Shown: in pieces, positions 4,435 to 5,665 of the stretch
How the letters are laid out: each line of letters opens with the position of its first letter
How positions within the stretch are numbered: the first letter of the stretch is position 1
Assembly: GCA_964548535.1 (NCBI GenBank)
Contig: CAZJRQ010000068.1
Span: 1-5,665 of the forward strand
Source of the DNA: CAZJRQ01 sp964548535
GTDB lineage: Bacteria > Bacillota > Clostridia > Oscillospirales > Ruminococcaceae
Direction: 5' to 3'
Length of the DNA stretch: 5,665 bases
Notes under the pieces: model-generated
The model's database searches: none
Told to the model about the DNA's origin: nothing
Seen by the model: the letters and a program-made list of their open reading frames with translations, nothing else
Position numbers and translations under genes: made by a program

Positions 4435-4896
4435 GTGGTTAAAAATCCGTACTATCAGCAAAATAACAAGCGTTTACCGCATGACCCTCCAAACCACTTG
4501 GGGACAGTGGCAAGGGAAGTTTGGCGCAAAATCGTTCCGTTTTTAGAAAGCACAAATAAGGTTCAACGCATTGATACGTTTTTGGTTGAAACTTACTGCA
4601 CGAATTATGAAATTTACAAAATAGCGTACGAGGATATTAAGCAAAACGGCATCCAACAGGAAATGAAGAAGCCAATTCAAGCGCAAGGGTCTGGTGAAAT
4701 TCTCGGTGAGCAGTCGCTTGGTTTTAAAAAGAATCCAGCAGTCGCCACAATGAAAGACGCTGTTGATACTTTAAATAAAATCGGGATCCAACTTGGTTTA
4801 ACTCCTAAAGGACGTCAAGAGTTGCTCGAAATTGTAGGCGAGGAAACGAACAAGGCCTCAACAGCAGAAATGCTGAAGGAGTTTTTAGGAAAATAA
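4435..4896 (+). CDS. terS: Terminase small subunit, P27 family
   Basis: The 153-residue protein matches the P27/Terminase_4 plan. It has PPNHLGTVAREVWRKIVPFL near the N-terminus and a helical centre (VQRIDTFLVETYCTNYEIYK, IAYEDIKQNG). The C-terminal block (NPAVATMKDAVDTLNKIGIQ, then LGLTPKGRQELLEI) is the best-conserved part of the family. The small subunit recognises the packaging site as an oligomer and hands DNA to the large subunit. The start is GTG 4435, with AGGAG (4421-4425) nine bases upstream; an ATG at 4428 stops after four codons and is not used. It follows the candidate cos region, with the large subunit 12 bases after its stop. Confidence 0.93.
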   Translation: MVKNPYYQQNNKRLPHDPPNHLGTVAREVWRKIVPFLESTNKVQRIDTFLVETYCTNYEIYKIAYEDIKQNGIQQEMKKPIQAQGSGEILGEQSLGFKKNPAVATMKDAVDTLNKIGIQLGLTPKGRQELLEIVGEETNKASTAEMLKEFLGK

Positions 4897-4905
4897 GGAG
4901 GTGAT
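4895..4905 (+). promoter_or_regulatory. Near-perfect ribosome binding site for the large terminase
   Basis: AAGGAGGTGAT matches the full complement of the 16S rRNA 3' end. It begins within the terS stop codon and puts the GTG at 4909 seven bases after AAGGAGG. This very strong site may compensate for the GTG start and fixes the start choice. Confidence 0.85.
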
Positions 4906-4908
4906 GCA

Positions 4909-5665
4909 GTGAAAACAAACTTGATAAAAACACACGATATTGACGCGGCGTATAAAGAATTTGATTTCACTGGCGTCGCCAAAAAATATCAAGATGCTGG
5001 CACGAAGTATTGTTTTGACGCTTTAGAAGGGCGAATCATGGCGGGCTACATGATTAAATTAGCATGTTTCCGCCATTTGCGTGATTTGCAAAGACAAGGT
5101 AATGACGATTTTCCGTATTCTTACGACACGGACGAAGCAGCTAAGCTACTGCGCTTCGCTAGGATTTGCCCAAACGTAGACACTGGTGAGCCAACAAAGC
5201 TGATGCCGTGGCAGAAATTCATCTTATGTATGCTTTTTGGGTGGAGAAATGCAAACGGTGGTAAACGTTTCAGCCGTGCGATTGTTTCAGTCGGTCGAGG
5301 TCAAGGTAAGACATACTTGATGGCTATTCTGACAGCTTATTCGTATTTTATTGAAAGCTTAGGGTTATCAAACCAAGACTATCTGGTTACATCAATCAAC
5401 TTCAAGCAAACAAACAAGTTGCTTGGCTACATCAAATCAATGATGAAGCAAATAATCCAAAACGAACCATTCAAGAGTTTGGCAAATGAAACCGAGCTAG
5501 GCTTACATAGCGACCAAGTTATTATGAAAGCAAATAACAACGTTTTAAGAGCCATATCTGCAGAGAGTGGGCAATATGACAGTTTTCATTTTACCACGGC
5601 TATTTTTGACGAAATCGGAGAAATTGAAACAAGGGATGCAGTTTCTAAGATTGTTTCTGGGCAAG
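4909..5665 (+). CDS. terL: Terminase large subunit, N-terminal ATPase part (cut by window end)
   Basis: The first 252 codons are open to the edge of the window. The ATP-driven packaging motor is shown by LMPWQKFIL (residues 98-106, the adenine-binding Q-type motif), Walker A GRGQGKT (129-135) and Walker B TAIFDE with D234-E235. Between them lie the usual beta strands and helices (YLVTSINFKQTNKLL). The C-terminal nuclease domain is outside the window; full-length proteins of this class are usually about 500-600 residues. GTG 4909 is the start because of the AAGGAGG site just before it. With the P27 small subunit and the HNH nuclease this forms the standard HK97-like cos packaging set. No frameshift or intron is seen in the visible part. 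Confidence 0.95.
   Translation, partial: MKTNLIKTHDIDAAYKEFDFTGVAKKYQDAGTKYCFDALEGRIMAGYMIKLACFRHLRDLQRQGNDDFPYSYDTDEAAKLLRFARICPNVDTGEPTKLMPWQKFILCMLFGWRNANGGKRFSRAIVSVGRGQGKTYLMAILTAYSYFIESLGLSNQDYLVTSINFKQTNKLLGYIKSMMKQIIQNEPFKSLANETELGLHSDQVIMKANNNVLRAISAESGQYDSFHFTTAIFDEIGEIETRDAVSKIVSGQ

Noticed and set aside
4428..4442. Four-codon ATG ATG AGT GGT frame before terS
   Set aside because: Only two bases from the AGGAG, with no sign of use; the terS GTG at 4435 explains the site.
4358..4546. 62-residue frame with a GTG start (MFSCAADQFF at its start)
   Set aside because: It overlaps terS in another frame, has no ribosome binding site and resembles nothing.
1..5665. CRISPR array, insertion sequence or integrase attachment site
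   Set aside because: No regularly spaced repeats, no transposase or terminal repeats, and no integrase or tRNA-end duplication.

Overview
The window is a piece of a tailed-phage or prophage genome from a low-GC Gram-positive host, probably Lactobacillales (Enterococcus, Streptococcus, Listeria and relatives share this gene set). The support is AT-rich DNA, strong AGGAGG-type ribosome binding sites, families such as DUF1642, YopX and DUF1492, and the order HNH endonuclease, P27-type small terminase, large terminase. All genes read on the + strand. The exact host genus cannot be fixed from the sequence.

Positions 14-2682 are the distal end of the early/middle operon. Nine short genes are packed with 2-nt gaps or 4-23-nt overlaps and look translationally coupled. 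They encode a small hypothetical protein, a protein with a duplicated DNA-binding-like module, an 18-residue hydrophobic micro-ORF, a DUF1642 protein, three tiny proteins (two of no recognised family), a YopX-family protein, and an HNH endonuclease of homing type whose start lies inside the yopX gene. The last gene looks like an insertion at the operon's end.

Positions 2682-2999 have no gene but are rich in complementary stems. The region begins with an almost canonical tRNA acceptor/T-arm-like fold that overlaps the HNH stop codon. I propose a structured RNA of about 240 nt; it is the most unusual thing in the window. It is followed by a DUF1492/sigma-region-4-like protein (3000-3404), the likely late-gene regulator, which ends in a strong intrinsic terminator.

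Positions 3426-3736 are a non-coding control region crowded with inverted and direct repeats. It holds a plausible late promoter (good -10, no recognisable -35) and a leader hairpin. The packaging module follows: an HNH endonuclease with an N-terminal zinc knuckle, a 179-nt intergenic region with a CCCCCGCCCCC tract that is a candidate cos/terminase-recognition site, small terminase, and large terminase (cut by the window end after Walker A and Walker B). In this reading the early operon ends, the sigma-like protein switches on the repeat-rich late promoter, and the HNH/TerS/TerL set cuts and packages the DNA.
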